Source: Jiella avicenniae
Lineage (GTDB): Bacteria; Pseudomonadota; Alphaproteobacteria; Rhizobiales; Rhizobiaceae
Assembly: GCF_021390325.1 (NCBI RefSeq)
Contig: NZ_JAJUWU010000017.1
Coordinates: 115,982-179,981 of the forward strand
Reading direction: 5' to 3'
DNA: 64,000 nucleotides
Numbering within the stretch: position 1 is the stretch's first letter; the number at the start of each line of letters is the position of its first letter. Both the position numbers and the translations under genes were made by a program. The notes beneath the pieces are model-generated. The model had not been told where the DNA came from. It worked only from the letters and a program-made list of their open reading frames with translations, and did not search any database. Shown here piece after piece: positions 26,008 through 34,675 of this stretch.

Positions 26008-27589
26008 GCGTTGCAGCTTTCGTCGACCTGGGTTCGGACTGGGTGTTTGCGTGTGCGGAAGGCTGGGCCTGAATGGCCGTCAGCAAATCCTCGGGCGTCA
26101 GCCCCACCGGCGAGAGGGTCGCGTCGATCGACCCGTCGCGCAGGACGAGAATGCGGTCGGCGAGCGCGATCAGTTCTTCCAGATCGGTGGACATGAAGAT
26201 GACGCCCGCGCCGTCGGCCGCCAGCGCGCGCAGATGGTCGTGGATCTGCGCCTGCGCCTCCACGTCGACCCCTTGCGTCGGCTCTTCGAGGACGAAGAGC
26301 TTGGCCCCGGCGAAGACGGCGCGGCCGAGCAGCGCCTTTCGCTGGTTGCCGCCGCTGAGAAAACGGACCTCTTTCTCCGGCGCGCGGGGAACGAGGTCGA
26401 GCCGTTCCGACATGGAAAGCGCCGCTTTCCGCTCGCCGCCGAGATTCAGCCAGGAGAGGCGGGCAAGATTGCCGAGGGCGGCGAGCGAGATATTGCCGCC
26501 GACCGACATGGGCATGACGAGCCCGCGCTCGCGCATGTCCTCGGGGATGAAGACGACGCCGCGCGCGATCGCGTCGCGCACCGAGGCGGGCTCGTAAGGC
26601 TTGCCCTCCAGCGTCATGGTGCCGCTCGCCCGGCTGACGCCGCTGATCACCTCGGCGAGCTCGCGCGTGCCGCTACCCATCAGGCCGGTGACGCCGATGA
26701 TCTCGCCCCGACCGAGAGAGAGCGAGACGTCGTCGAGCTTCTCCGGCACGGTGATCGCGTCGAGATCGAGGATGACGGCAGGAAACGCGGTGGTGACGCT
26801 CTCGCGCACGGTCTTTTCGAGGGCGCGACCGACCATCATCGCGATCAGGCTTTCCTTGTCGGCCTCGCCGGCTTCGACGACGCCGACCTTTTCGCCATTG
26901 CGCAGGACGGTGATCCGGTTCGAGATCGTCAGGACCTCGTCGAGATGGTGGGAGATGTAGACGATGGCGAGCCCGCTTTCGGCGAGGTCGCGGATGAGGT
27001 CGAAGAGGAAGTCGGCCTGGCTCTTGTTGAGCGCCGCCGTCGGCTCGTCGAGAAGGAGGATGCGGGCCTTCTCGCGCACGGCCTTCGCGATCGCCACCTG
27101 CTGGCGCATGGCAATGTCGAGATCGCCGAGCCGGCGCTCTACCGCAATGTCGAGCTTCAGCTGCTCGAGAAGCTTACGGGCCTCCTCCGCCATGGTCTTT
27201 TCGTCGACGAAGCCGAAGCGCGTGCGGGGCTCGGCGCCCAGAAAGATGTTGGCGGCGACGGAGAGCTCGGGATGAAGTTCGGCGTTCTGGTGGACGACGG
27301 CGATGCCGGCCTTGCCGCAGGTGAGCGGATCGAGGGCCTCGAAGGTCTTCTCGCCGACGCGGATCGTGCCGGAGTCCGGCGGCTGCGCACCGGCCAGGAT
27401 CTTGACGAGGGTCGACTTGCCGGCCCCGTTCTTGCCGACGAGACCGTGAACCTCGCCGCGCCGGACGGAAAAGTCGACCGCCTTCAGCGCTCGGGCCCCG
27501 AAGAAGGATTTGGAAATCCTGCGGGCTTCGATCGCCAGGTTCTCCGAACCCTCAACCACATCTTCCTCCCGTGACACGTTTTCCGCCAT
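26000..27589 (-). CDS. Sugar ABC transporter ATP-binding protein (RbsA-like, two ABC domains)
   Basis: The 529-residue protein has two ABC modules. Module 1: Walker A GKNGAGKST and Walker B ILLLDEPTAAL, but the signature region reads LGDLDIAMRQQVAIAKAV and so lacks a recognisable LSxGQ. Module 2: a degenerate Walker A (GLMGSGTREL), as usual in this family, with the signature LSGGNQRKALLGRAVF. The ATG at 27589 is preferred; a GTG a few codons later follows a better ribosome site (GGGAGGAAGAT), so the exact start is uncertain. It powers sugar import with the permease and binding protein downstream. Confidence 0.9.
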   Translation of the reverse strand: MAENVSREEDVVEGSENLAIEARRISKSFFGARALKAVDFSVRRGEVHGLVGKNGAGKSTLVKILAGAQPPDSGTIRVGEKTFEALDPLTCGKAGIAVVHQNAELHPELSVAANIFLGAEPRTRFGFVDEKTMAEEARKLLEQLKLDIAVERRLGDLDIAMRQQVAIAKAVREKARILLLDEPTAALNKSQADFLFDLIRDLAESGLAIVYISHHLDEVLTISNRITVLRNGEKVGVVEAGEADKESLIAMMVGRALEKTVRESVTTAFPAVILDLDAITVPEKLDDVSLSLGRGEIIGVTGLMGSGTRELAEVISGVSRASGTMTLEGKPYEPASVRDAIARGVVFIPEDMRERGLVMPMSVGGNISLAALGNLARLSWLNLGGERKAALSMSERLDLVPRAPEKEVRFLSGGNQRKALLGRAVFAGAKLFVLEEPTQGVDVEAQAQIHDHLRALAADGAGVIFMSTDLEELIALADRILVLRDGSIDATLSPVGLTPEDLLTAIQAQPSAHANTQSEPRSTKAATHV

Positions 27590-27908
27590 CCCCTCCCGAG
27601 GGATCGCCGGTTCCGGACGAACGCGGCACGGCAAGAAAAACGCTGGTACGACTACTCGTTGACCGTGAAGAGCACGATCAGCTCAAGAATTAAACCGGAG
27701 GCGTTCCGAACAAAATCCGTGTTTATTCAAGGTAGCAAATCCATTTTCAGGCCATCACGTGGATATTCACGAAAAGAGGCCCGCTGCATTGTCGATCATA
27801 TGGATTTCGCCAGAAGAGGCTTTTCGTAGCGTCTGATTTTCGAAGAGAAGCGGCCGGTTCTGTCGTTCCGTCAACCGTGCGGCTGATCCCTATCGAATGG
27901 ACCGACCC
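27590..27908. promoter_or_regulatory. Promoter region of the RbsABC-like operon
   Basis: No gene is supported. The region is AT-richer than its surroundings around 27680-27790, as expected for a promoter. It contains the near-palindrome GTGGATATTCAC at 27759-27770 (GTGnATATnCAC), a possible operator. The upstream part lies behind the stop of the SDR gene, which is transcribed in the same direction. Confidence 0.4.
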
Positions 27909-28652
27909 TCAGATGGTCAGGCCGCCGTCGACCACCAGCGTCGCGCCGGTCGTGAAGGCGGATTCGTCGCTGGCGAAATAGACCGCGGCCGCGGCCATCT
28001 CGTCCGGCGTGCCGAGCCGGCCCATCGGCTGGCGGGCGATGAAGTCTCTGCGCGCCTGTTCGGGATCGGCCTGAGAGGCGATCCGCTCTTCCAGTGACGG
28101 GGATTCGGTGGTGCCGGGGCAGAGCGCGTTGACGCGCACGCCCGTGTCGACGATGTCGCGCGCGACCTGTTTGGTCAGCCCGATCACCGCCGCCTTGCTC
28201 GCCCCGTAAGCCACGCGGTTGGGCACGCCCTTGAGGTTGGAGACCACCGAGGAGACGTTGATGATCGAGCCCGCCCCGCGCTCCAGCATTTGCGGCAGCA
28301 CCGCTTTCATAGTGCGGAAGCAGGAGGTGGCGTTCTGCTCCATGCTGCGCAGCCAATCCTCCTCCGAACAGTCGAGGATCGTGCCGTTGTGGACCCAGCC
28401 CGCGCAGTTGAAGAGGATGTCGATCCGCCCCGCCTCGTCGATCGCTTGTCTCACCGCCGCGCCGTCGGTGACGTCGAGCCCGATCGGGGTGATCGCCGGA
28501 TCGATCTCCGGCAGATCGGCCATCTTGGCAACGGTGCGGCTCGCCGCGATCACCTCGGCCCCCTCGCGCGCATAGGCGATCGCCACGGCGCGGCCGATCC
28601 CCTGGCCGGCGCCCGTCACGAAGGCCCGCTTGCCTTTCAACCGATCCGTCAT
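27909..28652 (-). CDS. SDR family oxidoreductase
   Basis: The 247-residue protein is a classical short-chain dehydrogenase: cofactor motif TGAGQGIG, NCAGWVHNG, catalytic Ser in NVSSVVSN, YGASK (Tyr-x-x-x-Lys) and the C-terminal VVDGGLTI. Asp after the second strand is absent (IAASRTVAK), so NADP or NAD preference is open. Sequence style is close to the 2-keto-3-deoxy-L-fuconate / hydroxybutyrate dehydrogenase branch. The ATG at 28652 follows GGAAGGACAGGAC. It is the last gene of the molybdenum-hydroxylase operon, 47 bp after the amidohydrolase. Confidence 0.85.
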   Translation of the reverse strand: MTDRLKGKRAFVTGAGQGIGRAVAIAYAREGAEVIAASRTVAKMADLPEIDPAITPIGLDVTDGAAVRQAIDEAGRIDILFNCAGWVHNGTILDCSEEDWLRSMEQNATSCFRTMKAVLPQMLERGAGSIINVSSVVSNLKGVPNRVAYGASKAAVIGLTKQVARDIVDTGVRVNALCPGTTESPSLEERIASQADPEQARRDFIARQPMGRLGTPDEMAAAAVYFASDESAFTTGATLVVDGGLTI

Positions 28653-28699
28653 GTCCTGTCCTTCCGATATCGTCCGATTGAGCGTGGACCTGTCGGGTC

Positions 28700-29584
28700 T
28701 CAGATCCGGTAGACGCGCTCGGCCGTCGCGCCAAAGACGTTGCGCCGATCGTCGTCGGAGTAGGCCGAGAGCGCGTCCTGATAGGCCTCGAAGATCGATG
28801 CGTAGTCGGTCCAGAGCTTTTCGACCGGGAAATTGCTGCCGAACATGCAGCGCTCGGAGCCGAAGGTCGCGAGGCATTCGTCGACGACGAGGCCGATGAA
28901 AGTCCGGTCGACTTTCTGGTTGAAGGTGCCCTGTCCGGAGAACTTCACCGCCAGATTGTCGTTCTCGGCGAGGCGCTTCAGCCCCGTCTTCCAGCGCTCG
29001 ACGACGTCCGGCGTGTCGCCCTCCAGCATGCCGGCATGGACGAGGACGAAGGGAATGTCGGGGAAGTCGCGCACGAGCTTGGCGGCGTTTTCCGCCTGAC
29101 CGGAGAAGACCTGAAGCTCGAAGAGCCAGCCCATATCGGCGACATGCTTGAGGTTCTTGCGGAAGACCGGATCATTCATCTGGTCCGGCACCGGCGCGTA
29201 GCGATATTGTGGGTTCTCGTGCCAATGGAGCTGCTGGCGACAGCCGCGCATGCGCTTGGAGATGCGGGCCTCCTCCTTCATCACCGCGAAGCAGTCGTCG
29301 TCCATCAGGTCCGTGGGGGCGACGATCGCGTGCGGCCAGCCGGTGCGCTCGGCGCGCTCCTCGACCCAGCGCACCTCCTCCACCTCGCGGCCGGGGCCCC
29401 AGTTCGGCTGGACGTAGACGGCTTTCTCGATCCCGACCGATTTCGCGTCCTCCATGAACTCCTCGATCGGGTAATCGCGGCGGATCGGCTCGTAGGGGCC
29501 GAAAATACGCGGCTTCATGGGGCCGTTGAGCCAGTCGAGCTTTTCGCGCTCCCAAATGTGAAAGTGGCAGTCGACCAGGGTCAT
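28700..29584 (-). CDS. Amidohydrolase family protein (fuconolactonase-like)
   Basis: The 294-residue TIM-barrel hydrolase of COG3618 type has metal-site DCHFHIWE at the N-terminus, VYVQPNWGPGREVEEVRWVE, VLVHAGML, VKFSGQGTF and the C-terminal MFGSNFPVEKL that carries the last Asp/Asn-type ligand region. The last motif is commonly GSDWPV in lactonases; here it is GSNFPV. Relatives hydrolyse sugar or 2-pyrone lactones and related ring compounds. The operon context suggests hydrolysis of a ring or lactone formed by the molybdenum enzyme; this is inference. Confidence 0.82.
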   Translation of the reverse strand: MTLVDCHFHIWEREKLDWLNGPMKPRIFGPYEPIRRDYPIEEFMEDAKSVGIEKAVYVQPNWGPGREVEEVRWVEERAERTGWPHAIVAPTDLMDDDCFAVMKEEARISKRMRGCRQQLHWHENPQYRYAPVPDQMNDPVFRKNLKHVADMGWLFELQVFSGQAENAAKLVRDFPDIPFVLVHAGMLEGDTPDVVERWKTGLKRLAENDNLAVKFSGQGTFNQKVDRTFIGLVVDECLATFGSERCMFGSNFPVEKLWTDYASIFEAYQDALSAYSDDDRRNVFGATAERVYRI

Positions 29585-29636
29585 GGAATCCTCCAAAGTC
29601 TGGGTGTGGCGGCCCTTTGCGGGCGTTTGTCTGGGG

Positions 29637-30785
29637 TCACGCCCATCGGGCGGCGACCTGTCCGCGCGCGGCCCGCTCGACCTTGGCGTCCAGGATGGCG
29701 ACCTCCTCGCAAAGGGCCGAGAGCGTGCCCGCATCGCCGAGCCGGTCGAGGGTGCCGAGGATCGCCTGCATGCCGCGCGTCGCGGGCTTGTAGGAGGAGT
29801 CGCTCATCAACGGGGTCAGCCAGACGAGGCGGTGGGCGAGCCGGGAAAGCCGCCCCGTCGCATCGCGCATGGCGGTCACGTCGCCGCGTTCGAGACCGTC
29901 CGAGACGATGATCACCAGCGCGCCCCGCGCCAAGGTCTGGAGCCGTCCGTCGGAAAGGAAGCTCTCGAAGGTAGGCCCGATCCGGGTGCCACCGTCGAAG
30001 TCGAAGATCACGTCGGAGAGCGCTTCGAGCGCCTCGTCCACGTCCTCGGTCCTCAGGGTCCTGGTGATGCGGGTGAGCCGGGTGCCGAAGGTGAAGACCT
30101 CCATGCGCGGGGCAGCCTTCATCAAAGCGTGAGCATAGCGAAGGGCGTCCGGGCTCGTCGCCTTGAGCGAGCCCGAGACGTCGATCAGCATCAGCACGCG
30201 CCGCATCCTTGTGGGGCGCTCACGATAGGCGAGATGGACGATCTCGCCGCCGCTCCGCCGCATCTCGGATAGAACACGCCGCAGATCGAGTGTGCCCGGC
30301 CGGGAGGCGCGTTTGGCCCTGCGCGAGCGCTCGCGGGGAAGCTGGCCCCGGGCGAGATCGGTAATCTCGCGGCAGATGTCGCGCTTGGCCTCGCCGGTCT
30401 CTGCGAGGCCGCGATTGGCGAGGAATTCGTCGAGGCTCGCCGCTTCGCCGGTGCCTTCGCCCATTTCGGCGGGCGGCGGCGTTTCGCCGGAGTCTGAATC
30501 CGGCGGACGCTCGTTCTCCTCCGATTCGGGCGCCTCGACCTCTTGTCGGACGAGTTCGTCGCCGTTTCGGAACCATGCGTCGAAGACGTCATCGAACGGT
30601 TCAATCTGCTCGTGCCGAAAGACCAGTGTGATTCGGGCCGTCCAATAGAGATCGGTGACCGATGGCAGATCGGTCCGCGTGAGGGCGCGCAGGAAATCCG
30701 TGCGGCGAAGCGGCGAGGGCTCAAGACCGGCGTTCGCCAGCGCGGAGAGAAAGCCGTCGATATGGCGCTCCGCCGCCGCACTCAT
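29637..30785 (-). CDS. VWA domain protein, CoxE-like
   Basis: The 382-residue protein is a CoxE-type von Willebrand A protein. After a variable acidic linker (about 95-130, SEENERPPDSDSGETPPPAE) come the VWA domain (about 195-340) with MIDAS residues in LMLIDVSGSLKA, the GGTRIGPTF threonine and the IIVSDGLERG aspartate. In carbon monoxide dehydrogenase clusters CoxD (MoxR) and CoxE act together to mature the Mo-Cu centre. Here the start overlaps the moxR stop by four bases (ATGA), so the pair probably serves the upstream molybdenum enzyme. Confidence 0.88.
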   Translation of the reverse strand: MSAAAERHIDGFLSALANAGLEPSPLRRTDFLRALTRTDLPSVTDLYWTARITLVFRHEQIEPFDDVFDAWFRNGDELVRQEVEAPESEENERPPDSDSGETPPPAEMGEGTGEAASLDEFLANRGLAETGEAKRDICREITDLARGQLPRERSRRAKRASRPGTLDLRRVLSEMRRSGGEIVHLAYRERPTRMRRVLMLIDVSGSLKATSPDALRYAHALMKAAPRMEVFTFGTRLTRITRTLRTEDVDEALEALSDVIFDFDGGTRIGPTFESFLSDGRLQTLARGALVIIVSDGLERGDVTAMRDATGRLSRLAHRLVWLTPLMSDSSYKPATRGMQAILGTLDRLGDAGTLSALCEEVAILDAKVERAARGQVAARWA

Positions 30786-31669
30786 GACGTCGCGCCCTCG
30801 AACTCGTTCATCGCCTTCTTGACGCGGGCAAGATCGTCCTGATCCTTGATGAGAAGGCCGAGCGAGCGGCGCAGCGCCATCGGCCAGCTTTCGCCGTTGC
30901 GCTCCAGCGCCATGGCGCTTTGCGCCCATTCGACGCTCTCGGAAATGCCCGGCTGGCGCGTGAGACGAAGATCCCGCACCCGGCTCACGGCCTCGACCAG
31001 GGCCTCGGCCGCCTCCGCCGCGAGCCCCGGCGCGCGGGTCTCGACGATGCGGCGCACCTGTGCGGGCTCCGGCATGTCGATCCAGTGATAGGCGCAGCGG
31101 CGCTTGAGGGCATCGTGCAGTTCGCGGGTGCGGTTGGATGTCAGCACGGCGATGGGCGCGACCTCCGCTTTCACCGTGCCGAGTTCGGGAATGGTGATCT
31201 GGTAGTCGCCGAGAAATTCCAGCAGGAACGCCTCGAATTCGGCGTCCGCCCGGTCGATCTCGTCGACCAGGATGATCGCGCCCTTCGGCTGGCGGAGCGC
31301 CTTCAAGAGCGGACGTTCGAGCAGGAATTCGGGCGTATAGATGTCGGCGAGCGTCTCGGCCTCGCCGGAACCAGCCCGCATCTTCAGGAGCTGTTTGGGA
31401 TAGTTCCACTCGTAGAGCGACTGCGCGGCGTCGAGGCCCTCATAGCATTGCAGGCGGATCAGCTCGCGCCCGGTGACGGCCGCGAGCGCGCGCGCCGCCT
31501 CGGTCTTGCCGACGCCCGGCTCGCCTTCCAGAAGCAGCGGCTTGTTGAGGGCGACGCCGAGATAGATCGCCGTCGCGAGCCCGAGATCGGCGAAATAATT
31601 CACCGTTTCAAGCTCGGCCTGAAGCGCCCGGGGGCTTTCCATCATCGGCAGGCTCGCCGCCACGATCAT
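30782..31669 (-). CDS. MoxR-family AAA ATPase, CoxD-like
   Basis: The 295-residue AAA+ ATPase has Walker A GEPGVGKTE, Walker B AIILVDEIDRAD, sensor-1 VLTSNRTRELHDALKRRC and a downstream sensor-2 region. MoxR proteins work with VWA proteins as metal-centre chaperones. The start overlaps the stop of the split Mo subunit gene and its own stop overlaps the coxE-like start, both as ATGA, so the trio is translationally coupled. Confidence 0.9.
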   Translation of the reverse strand: MIVAASLPMMESPRALQAELETVNYFADLGLATAIYLGVALNKPLLLEGEPGVGKTEAARALAAVTGRELIRLQCYEGLDAAQSLYEWNYPKQLLKMRAGSGEAETLADIYTPEFLLERPLLKALRQPKGAIILVDEIDRADAEFEAFLLEFLGDYQITIPELGTVKAEVAPIAVLTSNRTRELHDALKRRCAYHWIDMPEPAQVRRIVETRAPGLAAEAAEALVEAVSRVRDLRLTRQPGISESVEWAQSAMALERNGESWPMALRRSLGLLIKDQDDLARVKKAMNEFEGATS

Positions 31670-32682
31670 GCCTCCACGGCGGTCTCGCGCGCCGCGTCCA
31701 GGGCACGCAGCACCCGTTCAGGCGTGATCGGCAACTCCTCGACCCGCGCGCCGCAGGCATCGAAAATCGCATTGGCGATGGCGGGAATGGGCGAGTTCGC
31801 CGTCATCTCGCCGATGCCCTTGCCACCGAACGGCCCGTTCGCCACCGGACGCTCGATGACGACGCTGGTGACCGGCGGCGTGTCGGAGGGCCCCGGCATC
31901 AGATAGTCGCTGAAGCTCACCGGCCCGTGGGAGCGGTCCGGATAATAGGGCTCCGTCGTCTCGTAGAGGGCGTGCGAGATGCCCATCCAGGCCCCGCCGG
32001 TGATCTGCTGATGGACCATGGCCGGATTGAGCGCGCGGCCGAGCTCGTAGACGCTCTGGAGCTTCAGAACCTCCACCTCGCCGGTCTCGTCGTCGACCGA
32101 GACGTCGACCACGGTGCAGGCGTGGGATTGGGCGGAATCGGGGTCCATCGCGCCGGTCTCGGGATCGGGATAGTTGCGCGGCTTCATGAACATGCCGCGC
32201 CCGGAAATGGTGCGGCCTTGCTTGAAATGGGCGGCGAGCGCCACGTCCATGATGCTGATCTTCTTTTCCTCCGAGCCCTTCAGCTTGACGAAGCCCGTGC
32301 CGTCGGTTTCGAGATCGGCGGCGTCGACCTCCATCTCTTCCGCCGCGACCTCCAGCATCACCTCGCGGGCCTCCCGCGCGGCCATGATGACGGCATTGCC
32401 CACCCGGTGGGTGCCTCGGCTGGCAAAGGTGCCCATGCAATGGGGGCCGGTATCGGTGTCGGCGGTGTCGACCAGCACGTTCTCCACCGGCAGGCCGAGC
32501 ACTTCGGCCGCGCACTGGGCGGCGATCGTCTTGATGCCCTGGCCGAGATCGACCGAGGAGAGGACGACCGAGAAGACGCCGGTGGGCGTCGCATGAACCA
32601 GCGCCTGCGAGGGGTCGCCGCCGAGATTCATGCCGGTCGGATAGTTCACGGCGGCAAAGCCGCGCCCGAAATGCTTGGCCAT
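31666..32682 (-). CDS. Molybdenum hydroxylase large subunit, C-terminal half (separate gene)
   Basis: The 338-residue protein corresponds only to the C-terminal half of xanthine-dehydrogenase-type large subunits: GRGFAAVNYPTGMNLGGDPS, SSVDLGQGIKTI, GTFASRGTHRVGNAV, and near the end PFGGKGIGEM carrying the catalytic Glu. Its ATG (32682-32680) shares one base with the stop of the N-terminal half. Both halves are complete, with no stop or frameshift inside the conserved blocks, so this is a genuine two-gene large subunit rather than a broken gene. Eubacterium barkeri nicotinate dehydrogenase is a known precedent for such a split. Confidence 0.88.
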   Translation of the reverse strand: MAKHFGRGFAAVNYPTGMNLGGDPSQALVHATPTGVFSVVLSSVDLGQGIKTIAAQCAAEVLGLPVENVLVDTADTDTGPHCMGTFASRGTHRVGNAVIMAAREAREVMLEVAAEEMEVDAADLETDGTGFVKLKGSEEKKISIMDVALAAHFKQGRTISGRGMFMKPRNYPDPETGAMDPDSAQSHACTVVDVSVDDETGEVEVLKLQSVYELGRALNPAMVHQQITGGAWMGISHALYETTEPYYPDRSHGPVSFSDYLMPGPSDTPPVTSVVIERPVANGPFGGKGIGEMTANSPIPAIANAIFDACGARVEELPITPERVLRALDAARETAVEA

Positions 32683-34085
32683 CACTTCGCCTCCCGCTTC
32701 ACCGAGGACATCTTGCGGTATTCCTCCGGCAGATCGTGGCCCACCAGCTCGGCAGCCCGCTGGATCACCTCGATCAGCGCGGCACCTTCCACCTTTTTGC
32801 GATGGGCCTTGGTATCGCCGTCGCGATAGGCGTTCTTCAGCCGGAAGATCAGCGGATCGAGCCCGAGGGTCTTGGCGATCCGGTCCATCTGGCTTTCCAG
32901 CGCGAAGTCGCCGATCGTCACGCCGAAGCCGCGCATGGCGCTCGACGGCGTGCGGTTGGTGTAGACGCAATGGCAGTCCGCCCAGACATTGGGGATCGAA
33001 TAGGGACCGGGCACGTGGGCCGAGGCCTTGGTCACGCCATAGGGCGTGTGGCGGGAATAGGCGCCGGAATCGATGTAGAAGGTCATCTTGCGGGCGACGA
33101 TGCGCCCGTCCTTCATCACGCCGTCCTTGATGTAGATGCGCTCGGCCGCGCGCGGCGAGGAGACCTGCATCTCCTCCGCCCGGTCGTAGACGAACTTCAC
33201 CGGCCGGTTGGTCAGCATGGCCGCGATGCAGGCGAGCGGCTCCACCATGACGTCGACCTTGCCTCCGAAGCCGCCGCCCACCGTGCCACCGACGACGCGG
33301 AGCTTGGCGGTCGGTACGTCGAGGATTAGGGCCGTATTGTCGAGGGTGAAGAAGCAGGCCTGGGTGTCCGAATAGATGGTGAGGCGCCCGTCGCCCTCGG
33401 GCTTGACGATGCAGCCCGTGGTCTCGACCGGGGCCTGCTCGATCGGCCGCGACTGATAGCGATGCTCGAAGATATGGTCGGCTTCGGCAAAACCCTTTTC
33501 CACGTCGCCGAAGCGGATGCGGCGAAAGGGGTGACCTTCATATTCGAAATAGTTTTTGCCGTGGACAGGATTGACGATCTGGGCGTCCGGCTTCAGCGCT
33601 TCCTCCACGTCGAGAACGACGGGGAGATCTTCGTAGTCCACCTGAACGCGGCTCGCGCCTTCGATCGCCGCCGCCTCGCTCTCGGCGACGACCGCGCAGA
33701 TCGGCTCGCCGAGATAGCGCACGCTGTCTTCCGCCAGCACCGGCTCGTCGTTCGGCCCGACATTGATAAGTCTCAGCACCGTATACCAGTTGGCCGGCAC
33801 GTCCTTGGCCGTCAGGACGCGCACGACGCCCGGCACGTTCATGGCCGGCGCGGGGTCGATCCGCGTCAGCTTGGCGTGATGGCGCTTCGATCGGCACACC
33901 TTGATGTGCAGCGTGCCGCGAAAATGATTGTCCTCGAAATAGCGGGTCGTGCCGGTCACGTGGCCGCGCGCGTCGAGGCGCGGCGAAGGCTGACCGACGA
34001 CCTTGAAGTCGTGCTGGTTCTCGTCGGAGAAATAGCTGCGATCGAGCGTTTCGCCGGAAGTCTCGGAAGGGATGTGATCGTCCAT
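32682..34085 (-). CDS. Molybdenum hydroxylase large subunit, N-terminal half (separate gene)
   Basis: The 467-residue protein has the N-terminal half of the molybdopterin subunit: VVGQPSPRLDARGHVTGTTR, LAEDSVRYLGEPICAVVAES, ETTGCIVKP, VGGTVGGGFGGKVDV and SSAMRGFGVTIGDFALESQM. The RGFG segment takes the place of the CO dehydrogenase active-site loops AYxCSFR or AYRGAGR, so it is not a CO dehydrogenase. It is preceded 11 bp upstream by the [2Fe-2S] gene. No signal peptide, so the enzyme is cytoplasmic, unlike the PaoABC-type enzyme at 6262-10249. Substrate unknown; nicotinate-like N-heterocycles are one possibility. Confidence 0.88.
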   Translation of the reverse strand: MDDHIPSETSGETLDRSYFSDENQHDFKVVGQPSPRLDARGHVTGTTRYFEDNHFRGTLHIKVCRSKRHHAKLTRIDPAPAMNVPGVVRVLTAKDVPANWYTVLRLINVGPNDEPVLAEDSVRYLGEPICAVVAESEAAAIEGASRVQVDYEDLPVVLDVEEALKPDAQIVNPVHGKNYFEYEGHPFRRIRFGDVEKGFAEADHIFEHRYQSRPIEQAPVETTGCIVKPEGDGRLTIYSDTQACFFTLDNTALILDVPTAKLRVVGGTVGGGFGGKVDVMVEPLACIAAMLTNRPVKFVYDRAEEMQVSSPRAAERIYIKDGVMKDGRIVARKMTFYIDSGAYSRHTPYGVTKASAHVPGPYSIPNVWADCHCVYTNRTPSSAMRGFGVTIGDFALESQMDRIAKTLGLDPLIFRLKNAYRDGDTKAHRKKVEGAALIEVIQRAAELVGHDLPEEYRKMSSVKREAK

Positions 34086-34096
34086 CGGGGCGCTCC

Positions 34097-34591
34097 TCAC
34101 TCTGCGGCGATCTGCTGGGCACCGCGCATCTTGGCGGCGGCGTCGCGGATGGCGCGGATGATCGGGTGGTAGCCGGTGCAGCGGCAGACATTGCCGGAGA
34201 TCGCCCGCATGATGTCCGCGTCGCTGGGATCCGGGTTTTCGGCGATGAGGGCGGTCGCCACCATGAGCATGCCGGAGTTGCAGAAGCCGCACTGGGTCGC
34301 GAAGCCCTCGACCAGCGCCTCCTGCAAGGGGCCGAGACCGCCGACCGGCGTGATCCCCTCGACGGTCGTCACTTCCGCTTCGTCGACGGTTTCGGCCGGG
34401 ATCAGGCAGGAGCGCACGGCCTTGCCGTCGACGACGACCGAGCAGGCCCCGCAGGAGCCGTCGGCGCAGCCGCGCTTGGTTCCGGTGAGTTCGAGCTGGT
34501 CGCGCAGGACGGAGACGAGCGTCGTTCCCGGCCTGACGATCACCTCCTGCGGCGTTCCGTTGACGAGCAGCGTCACGATCCGTGATGCCAT
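34097..34591 (-). CDS. [2Fe-2S] subunit of molybdenum hydroxylase
   Basis: The 164-residue iron-sulfur subunit has CADGSCGACSVVVDGKAVRSC for the plant-type cluster and CGFCNSGM with CRCTGYHPI for the second cluster. No Tat signal is present, so the enzyme stays in the cytoplasm. The ATG at 34591 follows a strong ribosome site (GGAGGAGGAACC). It is 84 bp after the FAD-subunit gene and 11 bp before the split Mo subunit. Confidence 0.92.
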   Translation of the reverse strand: MASRIVTLLVNGTPQEVIVRPGTTLVSVLRDQLELTGTKRGCADGSCGACSVVVDGKAVRSCLIPAETVDEAEVTTVEGITPVGGLGPLQEALVEGFATQCGFCNSGMLMVATALIAENPDPSDADIMRAISGNVCRCTGYHPIIRAIRDAAAKMRGAQQIAAE

Positions 34592-34675
34592 GGTTCCTCC
34601 TCCGCCGTTCTGCGGCATCTCGTTGACGTTCTGGAGCGCGGGCAATGCTGGCGCGTTGCCTCGCCGACCGGCCGC

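Noticed and set aside
25934..27574. A 546-codon plus-strand frame opposite the RbsA-like gene
   Set aside because: Antisense shadow; the minus-strand frame carries all ABC ATPase motifs.
32680..32684. The split Mo subunit as a frameshifted pseudogene
   Set aside because: Both parts have complete conserved blocks, the junction is a neat TGATG stop-start, and a split subunit is known in nicotinate dehydrogenase. It should still be compared with orthologues.
32682..34085. The operon as a carbon monoxide dehydrogenase (coxMSL) cluster
   Set aside because: coxD/coxE/coxG-like neighbours suggest it, but the active-site loop AYxCSFR (form I) or AYRGAGR (form II) is absent (here SSAMRGFG), and the large subunit is split in two.
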